A DNA stretch of 64,000 nt from NCBI GenBank assembly GCA_004562915.1, contig SFQZ01000006.1, forward strand, positions 12,011-76,010, read 5' to 3'. This DNA comes from a bacterium. GTDB lineage: Bacteria > Bacillota_A > Clostridia > Lachnospirales > Lachnospiraceae. A program made the position numbers and the translations under genes. Positions within the stretch are counted from its first letter, which is position 1. Every line of letters starts with the position of its first letter. The notes under the pieces were generated by a model, which had not been told where the DNA came from, ran no database searches, and saw only the letters and a list, made by a program, of their open reading frames with translations. Positions 36,901 through 43,635 of the stretch are shown piece after piece.

Positions 36901-37032
36901 GGCACGGGATGTGGTAAGCATATTGACATGCCATGCTTCATCTTCGCAAGCACTGGGAATATAGTAGGATCTCATCGGTTCTGTTCCGATGTGCAGAGTA
37001 TGAGGATCCTGGAAATAGTTTGAAAGTTTCAT
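33931..37032 (-). CDS. lacZ: Beta-galactosidase, GH2 family (LacZ type)
   Basis: Hydrolyses terminal beta-galactosides such as lactose; no signal peptide, so it acts in the cytoplasm. The 1033 residues follow the five-domain LacZ plan. The acid/base is Glu451 (SWSMGNESAYG) and the nucleophile Glu524 (IEVEYCHAMGN). The C-terminal domain 5 is present with PRFGLRLFLP and FGYGPQESYIDK. ATG at 37032 follows AGGAGGGG with 8 bases between; the frame stays open upstream to 37185 through a repeat element but has no homology there. No lactose permease is adjacent. It interrupts the dcw cluster together with the following genes. Confidence 0.96.
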   Translation of the reverse strand: MKLSNYFQDPHTLHIGTEPMRSYYIPSACEDEAWHVNMLTTSRAINLNGEWKFKFYESYHQVPESCTEKDACICSYDTIPVPSCWQILGYDKNQYTNVRYPIPFDPPYVPDENPTGVYVKEFMITEEQAGQKLYLNFDGVDSCYYVWVNGSFVGYSQISHSGSEFDITEKVSAGMNRLTVLALKWCDGTYLEDQDKLRFTGIFRDVYILIRPKKHIRDYFVHTPVNDTFTKACIDVDLQTEGMPTVTGKLYTPDGSFLSEATVSEGNLHFDVENPVLWNAEHPALYTLILVTEGETIAQRVGIRRIDIKENVIYLNGVNFKIKGTNRHDSNPFTGSTVTRENLLQDLKLMKEHNINGIRTSHYPNAPWATQMYDQFGFYVMDEADLESHGCESLYGGGRSRAIMEEWQPDVTYGFLMKEPSYETAVIDRIQHLVYRDKNCASVFSWSMGNESAYGPNLEKAASWVKSYDPDRVLNYENSIWQMVDTDYVNDVSNLDVFSRMYAPVEFIDKFCSAPGKKPFIEVEYCHAMGNGPGDLEEYFERLYKYDGYIGGFVWEWCDHSVYMGKTNDGKDKYFYGGDWGEELHDSNFCMDGLVYPDRRPHSGLLEHKNVARPVRASLIDAASGLIQLDNKLDYTNLKDGFIISYDVVTDGRTIVSGILKDIDCPAKSSVQITLPVAITATGNTFIELHYLQKEAAALTPAGFDAGHDQLIVCQNIAAAKILVAEASGFSSETIDDTYSTSIQITDFENELVISGSRFRYVYDKWKGTFSTLVKNQKHLIEKPIELNIWRAPMDNDRNIKKEWKAAGYDRARTKVYHTEWKYERENLTITSEFSLAAAYLQKILEGEIIWTITPCGKIIVSVNAERKTLHPRMLNHPLDPMPFLPRFGLRLFLPKAYNRVTYFGYGPQESYIDKHRGSTLGLFKADITSLHEDYLRPQENGSHWGCTGLSLASSDGRNLLVSGQEFSFNASCYTQEELETKAHSFELEESPYTVLCLDGYMSGCGSNSCGPELFEKYRVNEKELHMTFTLEL

Positions 37033-37061
37033 AAGTAACCCCTCCTGTTTATATAAAAATA

Positions 37062-37306
37062 ATAATATGATTAGGATGTCAAAAGTGATTACGGATTGTT
37101 TTGCTGCAAGCCGCTCCAACTTCTCCGCTCCACTTCGGTCCGTGCTAAACGGATGTCCATTTGACATCCGGCACCCTGCCCACAATTCGGATTCTCATGG
37201 AGCTGCGTTCCACTTCATCCTCATTGTGGGGCGTGTCTAAAATCCATCATCCACTGACATACAAGCATGTCATGGATTTGGACTTTTGATACTGTAATCA
37301 TAGTAT
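37062..37306 (+). repeat. Inverted-repeat element, family 2, long copy
   Basis: The left end ATAATATGATTAGGATGTCAAAAGTGATTACGGATTG (given here only as start 37062 to 37098) and the right part from TTGTGGGGCGTG (37225) to TAATCATAGTAT match the reverse complement of 17788-17893 almost base for base. Between them is about 128 bases of extra sequence (37099-37226) bounded by ATTG on both sides and holding its own hairpin GGATGTC-N5-GACATCC. The left end lies about 15 bases from the lacZ ribosome binding site. Confidence 0.85.
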
Positions 37307-37374
37307 TTTCTTCATTTTATGCTTTCCTGATATAGGACACAATAGAGAAAATAGTAAAATCATGAAAAAAATTC

Positions 37375-37403
37375 TTGTGTTTTTAGTTATAATCGTGTAA
37401 TAT
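37375..37403 (+). promoter_or_regulatory. Candidate promoter of citrate synthase
   Basis: TTGTGT (37375-37380), 17 bases, TAATAT (37398-37403). It would produce a leader of about 250 bases. Confidence 0.5.
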
Positions 37404-37430
37404 AGAACTAAATTCGATATCTGAACACTG

Positions 37431-37469
37431 ACACCGATTACGATGAAGTATCGCAATGGGTGTTTTTTT
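37431..37469 (+). terminator. Terminator-like hairpin in the citrate synthase leader
   Basis: ACACC (37431) pairs with GGTGT (37459-37463), with CGAT against ATCG inside, followed by a run of seven T. Placed about 30 bases after the predicted transcription start, it may attenuate. Confidence 0.6.
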
Positions 37470-37514
37470 GTATTAATCATAGGAAATACCTTTAGCTTTC
37501 CTATGATTGATACA
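37469..37514 (+). promoter_or_regulatory. 18-bp hairpin in the citrate synthase leader
   Basis: Bases 37469-37486 pair with 37497-37514 over 18 positions with one G-U pair; the loop is ten bases. On the minus strand it would be followed by T-rich sequence, so it might also act as a minus-strand terminator. Confidence 0.65.
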
Positions 37515-37612
37515 AAAACCCTCTGGGGGATGCACACGATGTGCAGAGGAAGGTTGCTAAAGCATCGGCGTTCAAAGTGTACAAGCCACCATGAGTGAGA
37601 GCGTGAGGAGTT

Positions 37613-37644
37613 AAAGTGGGATTGCCCACTTTGGTCTAGTTTTT
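37613..37644 (+). terminator. Terminator-like hairpin just before the citrate synthase start
   Basis: AAAGTGGG (37613-37620) pairs with CCCACTTT (37625-37632) over a 4-base loop; GGTCTAGTTTTT follows. CCCACTTT could instead pair in part with AAAGTG at 37574, giving two exclusive states. The ribosome binding site GGAGG lies about 7 bases downstream. Confidence 0.5.
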
Positions 37645-37662
37645 AGAAACGGAGGAAAATAT

Positions 37663-39042
37663 ATGTCTGATGATGAAATGATGAACCTGGGTGATCTGGG
37701 CGATGTTAAACAGGATATGGATCATCTGGAAGAAGAGTTGATGAAAAATCACAGAATCGATCCGAATCTGTATCTGGAATATGATGTAAAGCGTGGTTTG
37801 CGTGATTCTGCGGGAAAAGGTGTTCTAACGGGACTGACAGAGATTTCTGATGTCTGTGCATACGATCTGGTGAACGGACGGAGAATACCGGCAGAAGGCT
37901 CCCTCTTTTATCAGGGAATTAATGTATATGATATTGTGGCGGGATTAAAGGATAGAAAATTTGGTTTTGAGGAAACCGTGTATCTGCTTATTTTCGGTAA
38001 AATGCCGACGCAGCAGGAGCTGGACAGATTTTTGAATACTATGTTTGAACTGCAGTGCCTCAGTGGACGTTTTGTACGAGATGTTGTTATGAAAGCATCC
38101 AATGAAAACATTATGAATTCTATGCAGAGATGTATTCTGACCCTGTATACATATGACTCGAATCCGGAAGATATTTCCGCAGGCAATGTACTTCGCCAGT
38201 CGCTGGGGCTGATCGCAAAGCTGCCTTTAATTGCAGTATATTCCTATCATGCCTACCGGCATTTCAGGAAAGATGAGACTTTATTTATTCGGAATCCCCA
38301 GAAAGGTCTTTCTCTTGCGGAAAATATTCTGTTGATGCTGCGTCCCAGCGGTCAGTATACAGAACTGGAAGCAAAAGTTCTGGATATCGCATTGATCCTT
38401 CATGCGGAGCATGGCGGCGGTAATAACTCTACCTTTACTACACATGTTGTAACCTCTTCGGGTACGGATACCTATTCTTCGGTTGCTGCATCCATCGGTT
38501 CACTGAAAGGTCCCCGTCACGGCGGTGCAAATCTGAAAGTTCAAAATATGTTTGCAGATATTAAGGCACACATTTCGGACTGGACCAATGAGGAAGAAGT
38601 CACAGCGTATTTACAAAAAATTTTGGATAAAGAAGCATTTGATCATTCAGGACTAATCTATGGTATGGGACATGCGGTTTATACGTTGTCGGATCCCAGA
38701 GAAGTGATTCTGAAAAAATTTGCAAAAGAGCTTGCGGAGGAAAAAGGGCGGATGGAAGAGTTTGCCCTCTATGAACTGGTAGAGCGTCTTGCCGGATGTC
38801 TGATCATGGAACACAGAAAGCTATTTAAGAATGTATGTGCGAATGTGGATTTCTACAGCGGTTTTGTATATGCCATGCTGGATATTCCACAGGAGTTATT
38901 TACACCGATTTTTGCTATCGCACGTATGCCCGGTTGGAGTGCACACCGACTGGAGGAACTGATCAATGCAAGTAAAATTATTCGTCCTGCCTATAAGTAT
39001 GTAGGAAAACATATAGACTTTCAGCCTATCGAGGAGAGATGA
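37663..39042 (+). CDS. Citrate synthase (citrate/2-methylcitrate synthase family)
   Basis: Condenses oxaloacetate and acetyl-CoA to citrate. The 459 residues contain the family blocks HAEHGGGNNSTF, GSLKGPRHGGAN, GMGHAVYTLSDPRE and NVDFYSGFVYAML, covering the catalytic His and Asp positions. The N-terminal extension (MSDDEMMNLGDLGD) is acidic and not conserved. No aconitase or isocitrate dehydrogenase is nearby; in this kind of anaerobe the enzyme would feed glutamate synthesis through a partial oxidative branch. It is preceded by an elaborate leader (37404-37662). Confidence 0.9.
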   Translation: MSDDEMMNLGDLGDVKQDMDHLEEELMKNHRIDPNLYLEYDVKRGLRDSAGKGVLTGLTEISDVCAYDLVNGRRIPAEGSLFYQGINVYDIVAGLKDRKFGFEETVYLLIFGKMPTQQELDRFLNTMFELQCLSGRFVRDVVMKASNENIMNSMQRCILTLYTYDSNPEDISAGNVLRQSLGLIAKLPLIAVYSYHAYRHFRKDETLFIRNPQKGLSLAENILLMLRPSGQYTELEAKVLDIALILHAEHGGGNNSTFTTHVVTSSGTDTYSSVAASIGSLKGPRHGGANLKVQNMFADIKAHISDWTNEEEVTAYLQKILDKEAFDHSGLIYGMGHAVYTLSDPREVILKKFAKELAEEKGRMEEFALYELVERLAGCLIMEHRKLFKNVCANVDFYSGFVYAMLDIPQELFTPIFAIARMPGWSAHRLEELINASKIIRPAYKYVGKHIDFQPIEER

Positions 39043-39070
39043 TAATTTAAAATGTCATAAAGAGTCATAA

Positions 39071-39114
39071 GAACAGTAATGAACAGTAATAAGAACAGTA
39101 ATGAACAGTAATAA
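39071..39114 (+). repeat. Short tandem repeat of GAACAGTAAT units
   Basis: GAACAGTAAT occurs four times as two copies of a 22-base unit (GAACAGTAATGAACAGTAATAA). It lies between citrate synthase and ridA and has no obvious coding or structural role. Confidence 0.8.
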
Positions 39115-39222
39115 GGAAAACAGTTGAAATAATCAGAATAAGTAATTATAATGGTCATATCCGTTGATTCCGGGCATTTGCCCGAGTGTATAAGTATGAA
39201 ATGAAATAGGAGGACAATGATT

Positions 39223-39597
39223 ATGAAAAAAACAATTCATGCTGAAAAAGCACCGGCTGCGGTAGGACCTTATGTACATGCAGTGGAAGCGGGAAATCTG
39301 GTTTTTACATCAGGCCAGCTGGGACTGATTCCTGAGACCGGAGTTTTACCGGAAGGCATTGAAGCTCAGACCCATCAGGCACTGAAAAATCTGGGAGCAG
39401 TACTGGAAGCTGCCGGACTTGATTATAAAGATGTGGTTCGTACTATGGTATTTCTTGACAATATGGATGATTTTGCAGTGGTAAATCAGATATATGCAGA
39501 GTATTTCAAGGATGAAGCACCGGCACGTTCCTGCGTGGAAGCTGCCCGTCTGCCAAAAGGCGGTCTGATTGAAATCGAAGCGATTGCGGCAAGATAG
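39223..39597 (+). CDS. ridA: RidA-family enamine/imine deaminase
   Basis: Hydrolyses reactive enamines and imines released by PLP enzymes. The sequence MKKTIHAEKAPAAVGPYVHA followed by GNLVFTSGQLG and ends in PKGGLIEIEAIA, with the active-site Arg in APARSCVEAARL. ATG 39223 gives 124 residues and an 8-base gap to AGGAGG (39208-39213); an ATG two codons earlier sits too close to the binding site. Confidence 0.95.
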   Translation: MKKTIHAEKAPAAVGPYVHAVEAGNLVFTSGQLGLIPETGVLPEGIEAQTHQALKNLGAVLEAAGLDYKDVVRTMVFLDNMDDFAVVNQIYAEYFKDEAPARSCVEAARLPKGGLIEIEAIAAR

Positions 39598-39642
39598 CAA
39601 CAAAAAGTAAATTGGCTGATGAAATGGTATTTCCTATATGAA

Positions 39643-40443
39643 CTAAATTAATTGAAGATGTTCCAGTCCGTTGCGGATACCGTAATGAAACATGTCGTTG
39701 GTGATATAGTCTGCCAGTTCCTTGATCGGCTGGCTGGCATTTCCCATTGCGACTTTTGTGTGAACATATTGAAACATAGCCAGATCATTGTTGCTGTCTC
39801 CAAAACAGACAGTATCTTCCCAGGGAATCTGGAGGACCTTGCAGAGAACCTGGATCCCGAGGGCTTTGGAAAATCCTTTTGGAATAAATTCAATCGTCGT
39901 TCCGACGAAAGAGCCTTCATGATGGATGGAATCATACCAGTCTGTAAGTTGTCGGCATGCGGAATCGGGATCACTTCCCGGAAGGATTTTTGCGCTGATT
40001 TTATTGATTTCCATAGATGAAAGATTGCCTTTAATCGGTTTCCAGCGATTTCCCAGAGCTTTTGTGATCAAAGAAGCATACCAGTCTACAGAATCATCAT
40101 ATTCTTCTTTGTCGTAATACATATAATCAGCCCCTTCCATAACGGGTACCATACCGCAGCTTCGCAGAATCTTAACGGACGCTTCTGCTGTTTTTGCAGT
40201 CATCTGACGGTTATATACCCGATTCCCTTTATATTCTATATAAGAGCCGCAGGCGGCAATAATTCCGGTAAAACCGATTTCTTCCAGTTCTCTGGTAACA
40301 AAGGCACGGCTTCGGCCTGTGCACAGGAAAGCCATATGACCATTGTCTGTCAGCTGGCGAACAGCACGGACAGCACTGTCGGGAATTCCCTTCTGAATAT
40401 CGCATATGGTTCCGTCTGCATCAAAAAACACAGCTTTTTTCAT
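39643..40443 (-). CDS. HAD-family (Cof/YidA-type) phosphatase
   Basis: A 266-residue sugar-phosphate or FMN phosphatase-like protein of the HAD IIB group. Motif I is FFDADGT with Asp8 and Asp10, motif II lies in FLCTGRSRAF, and motif IV is FGDSNNDLAMF. A C2-type cap is inserted in the middle. The substrate cannot be predicted. GGAGGTCATTTTTA precedes its ATG. It is transcribed away from the symporter gene. Confidence 0.9.
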   Translation of the reverse strand: MKKAVFFDADGTICDIQKGIPDSAVRAVRQLTDNGHMAFLCTGRSRAFVTRELEEIGFTGIIAACGSYIEYKGNRVYNRQMTAKTAEASVKILRSCGMVPVMEGADYMYYDKEEYDDSVDWYASLITKALGNRWKPIKGNLSSMEINKISAKILPGSDPDSACRQLTDWYDSIHHEGSFVGTTIEFIPKGFSKALGIQVLCKVLQIPWEDTVCFGDSNNDLAMFQYVHTKVAMGNASQPIKELADYITNDMFHYGIRNGLEHLQLI

Positions 40444-40479
40444 TAAAAATGACCTCCGGATGACGTTTTATCTAAAATT

Positions 40480-40508
40480 ATTATATCTTAGCAAAAATAT
40501 AAAGTAAA
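40480..40508 (-). promoter_or_regulatory. Promoter of the HAD phosphatase gene
   Basis: On the minus strand TTTACT (complement of 40503-40508), 17 bases, TATAAT (complement of 40480-40485). Its -35 lies 3 bases from the -35 of the divergent symporter promoter. Confidence 0.65.
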
Positions 40509-40511
40509 GAT

Positions 40512-40540
40512 TTGACAAAAAGCGCATTATCAGAGATAAT
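40512..40540 (+). promoter_or_regulatory. Promoter of the symporter gene
   Basis: TTGACA (40512-40517), 17 bases, GATAAT (40535-40540): strong sigma-A promoter. Confidence 0.8.
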
Positions 40541-40583
40541 ATAACAATATATGTAAAAAAGGAAAGGTGAGAGGGAAAAAGGA

Positions 40584-42134
40584 ATGAGTAGTGGAGATGT
40601 TATTGCAATTTTGATTGCTTTTGTGGCGTATCTTGCATTGATGGTCATTATTGGAGCGATTTATATGAAGAATACCAACGATTCAGAGGATTATTTTCTG
40701 GGCGGCAGAGGTCTGAGCGGTTGGGTGGCTGCATTGTCAGCACAGGCATCTGATATGAGTGGATGGCTTCTGATGGGATTGCCTGGTTCCATCTATGCGC
40801 TGGGAACAGGTCAGGCGTGGATCGCGATCGGACTGTTTCTTGGTACGGTGTTTAACTGGGTATGTATTTCGTCCAGACTTCGACGTTATACGATAAAAGC
40901 AAACAATTCTATGACACTGCCGGCTTACTTTGAAAATCGTTTCCGAGATAAGAAAAGAGTACTTCTTCTGGTTTCATCCATTGTTATCGTGATTTTCTTC
41001 CTGGTATACACCGCATCAGCACTTTCTGCCGGTGGAAAATTGTTCAGCTCTGTATTTGGAGTGGATTATCATGTGGCTTTGGCAATTGGTGCTGCCGTTA
41101 TTCTTGCTTATACTTTTATGGGTGGATTTATGGCTGTGTGTGTAACAGACTTTATTCAGGGAACTCTTATGCTGGTGGGACTTCTGATTGTACCGATTAT
41201 CGCATATGCTCTGGTAGGGCCGGGCAACATTACGGATGCATTAAATCAGAGTCAGGTAGCAGGCGGTACTTCCGGTTATTTGAGCCTGTTTTCCAATGGT
41301 GACAGACCTTATACAGCAGTTGAAATTATTTCTCAGCTGGCATGGGGACTTGGTTACTGTGGTATGCCGCATATTTTGACAAGATTTATGGCAGTAAAGA
41401 ATCAGAAAGAACTGAAAAAATCAAGGGTCATTGCTATTATCTGGGTAGCACTTTCACTGGCGGCAGCAGTGGTGATCGGTATTGTGGGACGTGCTTATCT
41501 TTATCCTACGATTCTGGGTACAGAAGGAACGGCTTCTACTGAGAGTGTATTTATTGAAATGATCACCAAAATGTTTACTCAGGATATGAATCTTCCATTT
41601 ATCGGAGGAATTTTCCTGTGTGGTATTTTGGCAGCAATTATGTCTACGGCGGATTCTCAGCTGCTGGTAACGGCGTCTTCCGTTTCAAAAGATATTTTTA
41701 AGGGAATTCTGAGCAAGGAAGCTGATGAGAAAAAAGTGCTGAAAGTAAGCAGAATTACAGTTATTGCAGTATCTGTACTGGCATTTATCATTGCATGGAA
41801 TCCAAATAACAGTATCATGGGACTGGTATCCAATGCATGGGCAGGTTTGGGCGCTGCCTTTGGCCCGATCGTACTGATGTCACTGTTCTGGAGAAGAACC
41901 AATTTTTCCGGTGCAGTTGCAGGTATCGTTTCCGGTGGCCTTACCGTTATTATCTGGGATTACATTCCGTTGATTGGTGGTCAGACATTGGGTACATTTA
42001 CAGGTCTGTATTCTCTTGCGGTTGGATTTGTGATCAGTGTTTTGTGTATTGTGATTTTCAGTCTTTGTACAAAAGAGCCATCCAGGGAAATTCTGGCGGA
42101 ATTTGATGCAGTGAAGAACTGGAAGGAAGATTAA
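40584..42134 (+). CDS. putP: Sodium/proline symporter (SSS family)
   Basis: Sodium-coupled solute transporter with about 13 membrane segments in 516 residues. The N-terminal signature YFLGGRGLSGWVAALSAQAS and WLLMGLPG are typical of PutP, as is GILAAIMSTADSQLLVTAS, the conserved sodium-site region. Proline is the most likely substrate; related SSS members carry pantothenate or sugars. It is a single-gene unit with its own promoter and terminator. Confidence 0.93.
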   Translation: MSSGDVIAILIAFVAYLALMVIIGAIYMKNTNDSEDYFLGGRGLSGWVAALSAQASDMSGWLLMGLPGSIYALGTGQAWIAIGLFLGTVFNWVCISSRLRRYTIKANNSMTLPAYFENRFRDKKRVLLLVSSIVIVIFFLVYTASALSAGGKLFSSVFGVDYHVALAIGAAVILAYTFMGGFMAVCVTDFIQGTLMLVGLLIVPIIAYALVGPGNITDALNQSQVAGGTSGYLSLFSNGDRPYTAVEIISQLAWGLGYCGMPHILTRFMAVKNQKELKKSRVIAIIWVALSLAAAVVIGIVGRAYLYPTILGTEGTASTESVFIEMITKMFTQDMNLPFIGGIFLCGILAAIMSTADSQLLVTASSVSKDIFKGILSKEADEKKVLKVSRITVIAVSVLAFIIAWNPNNSIMGLVSNAWAGLGAAFGPIVLMSLFWRRTNFSGAVAGIVSGGLTVIIWDYIPLIGGQTLGTFTGLYSLAVGFVISVLCIVIFSLCTKEPSREILAEFDAVKNWKED

Positions 42135-42154
42135 CAAAAGAAAATGAAATTATG

Positions 42155-42190
42155 AAAGAGAGTGTGGTGATATCCAGCACTCTCTTTTGT
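42155..42190 (+). terminator. Rho-independent terminator after putP
   Basis: AAAGAGAGTG pairs with CACTCTCTTT around a loop containing GATATC, followed by TTGT. Confidence 0.85.
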
Positions 42191-42219
42191 ATTATACAGG
42201 TTGTTCAGCGGAATAAATC

Positions 42220-42248
42220 TTGAGGAATTAGTGGTTTTGTGATAGTCT
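42220..42248 (+). promoter_or_regulatory. Candidate promoter of truA
   Basis: TTGAGG (42220-42225), 17 bases, TAGTCT (42243-42248). Moderate match at both boxes. Confidence 0.4.
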
Positions 42249-42271
42249 GATAACAGAAAGAGAGAGAAGAG

Positions 42272-43006
42272 ATGAATTATAAATTAACGATTGAGTATGA
42301 CGGTACTCGCTATGAGGGTTGGCAGCGTCAAAGTACTACAGAACAGACCATTCAGGGAAAAATTGAAAATGTATTGTCCAGAATGACCGGAAAAGAGATA
42401 CAGATTGACGGTGCAGGAAGAACAGATGGGGGAGTCCATGCAAAGGGACAGGTGGCAAGTGTGCATCTGGAACCCCGATGGAGTAATGAAGAGATTCAGG
42501 AATATCTGAATCAATATCTGCCGGATGATATTGGTATTGTGAAGGTGGAGAGAGTACCGGAAAGATTCCATGCACGTCTGTGGGCGACTGGAAAATGCTA
42601 TTCCTACCGGATCGGTACCGACAGTTATAAATCAGTATTTGACAGAAAATACAGATATCCGTTGGGAGAAGAACTGGATGTGGAAGCAATGAAAAGAGCA
42701 ACGCAGGATTTACTGGGAACTCACGATTTTAAATCTTTCTGCGGAAATTCCCGGATGAAAAAATCAACGGTGCGGACAATTGAAGAGATTCGGATTGAAG
42801 AAAGCGCGCATGAAGTAAAGATTGTATATCGGGGCAATGGCTTTTTACAGTACATGGTCAGGATCCTAACAGGAACATTGATTGAGATCGGACTTCACAA
42901 GCGTCCGGCAGATAGTATGCCGCAGCTTCTGGAGGCGCTGGATCGACGGAAGGCAGGAGTTACGGCACCTGCGTCAGGGCTGTGTCTGGAAGAGGTTTAT
43001 TATTGA
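42272..43006 (+). CDS. truA: tRNA pseudouridine(38-40) synthase TruA
   Basis: Modifies uridines 38-40 in the tRNA anticodon arm. The catalytic Asp52 is in GAGRTDGGVHAKGQ; other blocks are YDGTRYEGWQRQ at the N-terminus and GNGFLQYMVRILTGTL near residue 190. Length 244 residues is normal. It begins a unit with the following unknown gene and the alpha-galactosidase. Confidence 0.97.
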   Translation: MNYKLTIEYDGTRYEGWQRQSTTEQTIQGKIENVLSRMTGKEIQIDGAGRTDGGVHAKGQVASVHLEPRWSNEEIQEYLNQYLPDDIGIVKVERVPERFHARLWATGKCYSYRIGTDSYKSVFDRKYRYPLGEELDVEAMKRATQDLLGTHDFKSFCGNSRMKKSTVRTIEEIRIEESAHEVKIVYRGNGFLQYMVRILTGTLIEIGLHKRPADSMPQLLEALDRRKAGVTAPASGLCLEEVYY

Positions 43007-43027
43007 AAAATATAGAAAGGAAAAAAT

Positions 43028-43630
43028 ATGAGAGACTGGAGTAATTGGCCGAAGGAATATTATGATACAACGGAGAGAGAGGAACGGCTGGCAATCCTGA
43101 AAGAGCGCCTGGAATCAGGAGAAGCTGATGAGAAAGACCGGATTCGGATGAAGTTCTGGGAACTGCGGTATGCACAGCGTGACAAAATGCCGGAGGGTGT
43201 GGATTATTTTATTCGTTCCTGGATGAACATGTATTTTACATCGAAAAAGCCAGGAGCCTGGTGGCTGAAAAAACAGCAGCTGAACGACCTGGAGAACGCA
43301 AAACAGGATTTTGGATTTGAACTTGCAAAAGAGTATGGGCAGGCAGGAGCGGAAGTACTGTATGATGAATTGTGTCACGGTGTAAAATTTTATATTGGTC
43401 TTTGCAAAACTGACAGTAAATACAGTACACAGCTGATTGGACTGATGAAGATGAAACCAAACCAGCTGGTGGAAAAAATAGGTAACGAAATCTGGAAAAT
43501 TTCTTCTGTCGTACCGGAAGCTTTTGGACAGAAGGAGGAGTTTGAGATATTTGAAAAAGCGTGCTGCGATACTTTCTGGAAGGAATTTCCCAAGTATAAA
43601 GCAGATGAAGAAATAAAACTGAGTAGGTGA
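43028..43630 (+). CDS. Unknown soluble protein between truA and the alpha-galactosidase
   Basis: A 200-residue, charged, mainly alpha-helical protein with no signal peptide or membrane segment. Notable features are a Trp-rich start (MRDWSNWPKEYY), a block RSWMNMYFTSKKPGAWWLKKQ, and a C-terminal part with two adjacent Cys. I do not recognise the family with confidence; it may belong to one of the uncharacterised Lachnospiraceae families. GAAAGGAAAAAAT precedes the ATG. Its stop codon overlaps the region of the next ribosome binding site, so it is co-transcribed with the alpha-galactosidase. Confidence 0.75.
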   Translation: MRDWSNWPKEYYDTTEREERLAILKERLESGEADEKDRIRMKFWELRYAQRDKMPEGVDYFIRSWMNMYFTSKKPGAWWLKKQQLNDLENAKQDFGFELAKEYGQAGAEVLYDELCHGVKFYIGLCKTDSKYSTQLIGLMKMKPNQLVEKIGNEIWKISSVVPEAFGQKEEFEIFEKACCDTFWKEFPKYKADEEIKLSR

Positions 43631-43635
43631 CAGGC

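Noticed and set aside
37033..37185. Upstream extension of lacZ
   Set aside because: The 51 additional codons come from the inverted-repeat element; the ATG at 37032 has the ribosome binding site and matches LacZ N-termini.
39071..39114. CRISPR-like array
   Set aside because: Only two 22-base direct units with no spacers, and no cas genes in the window.
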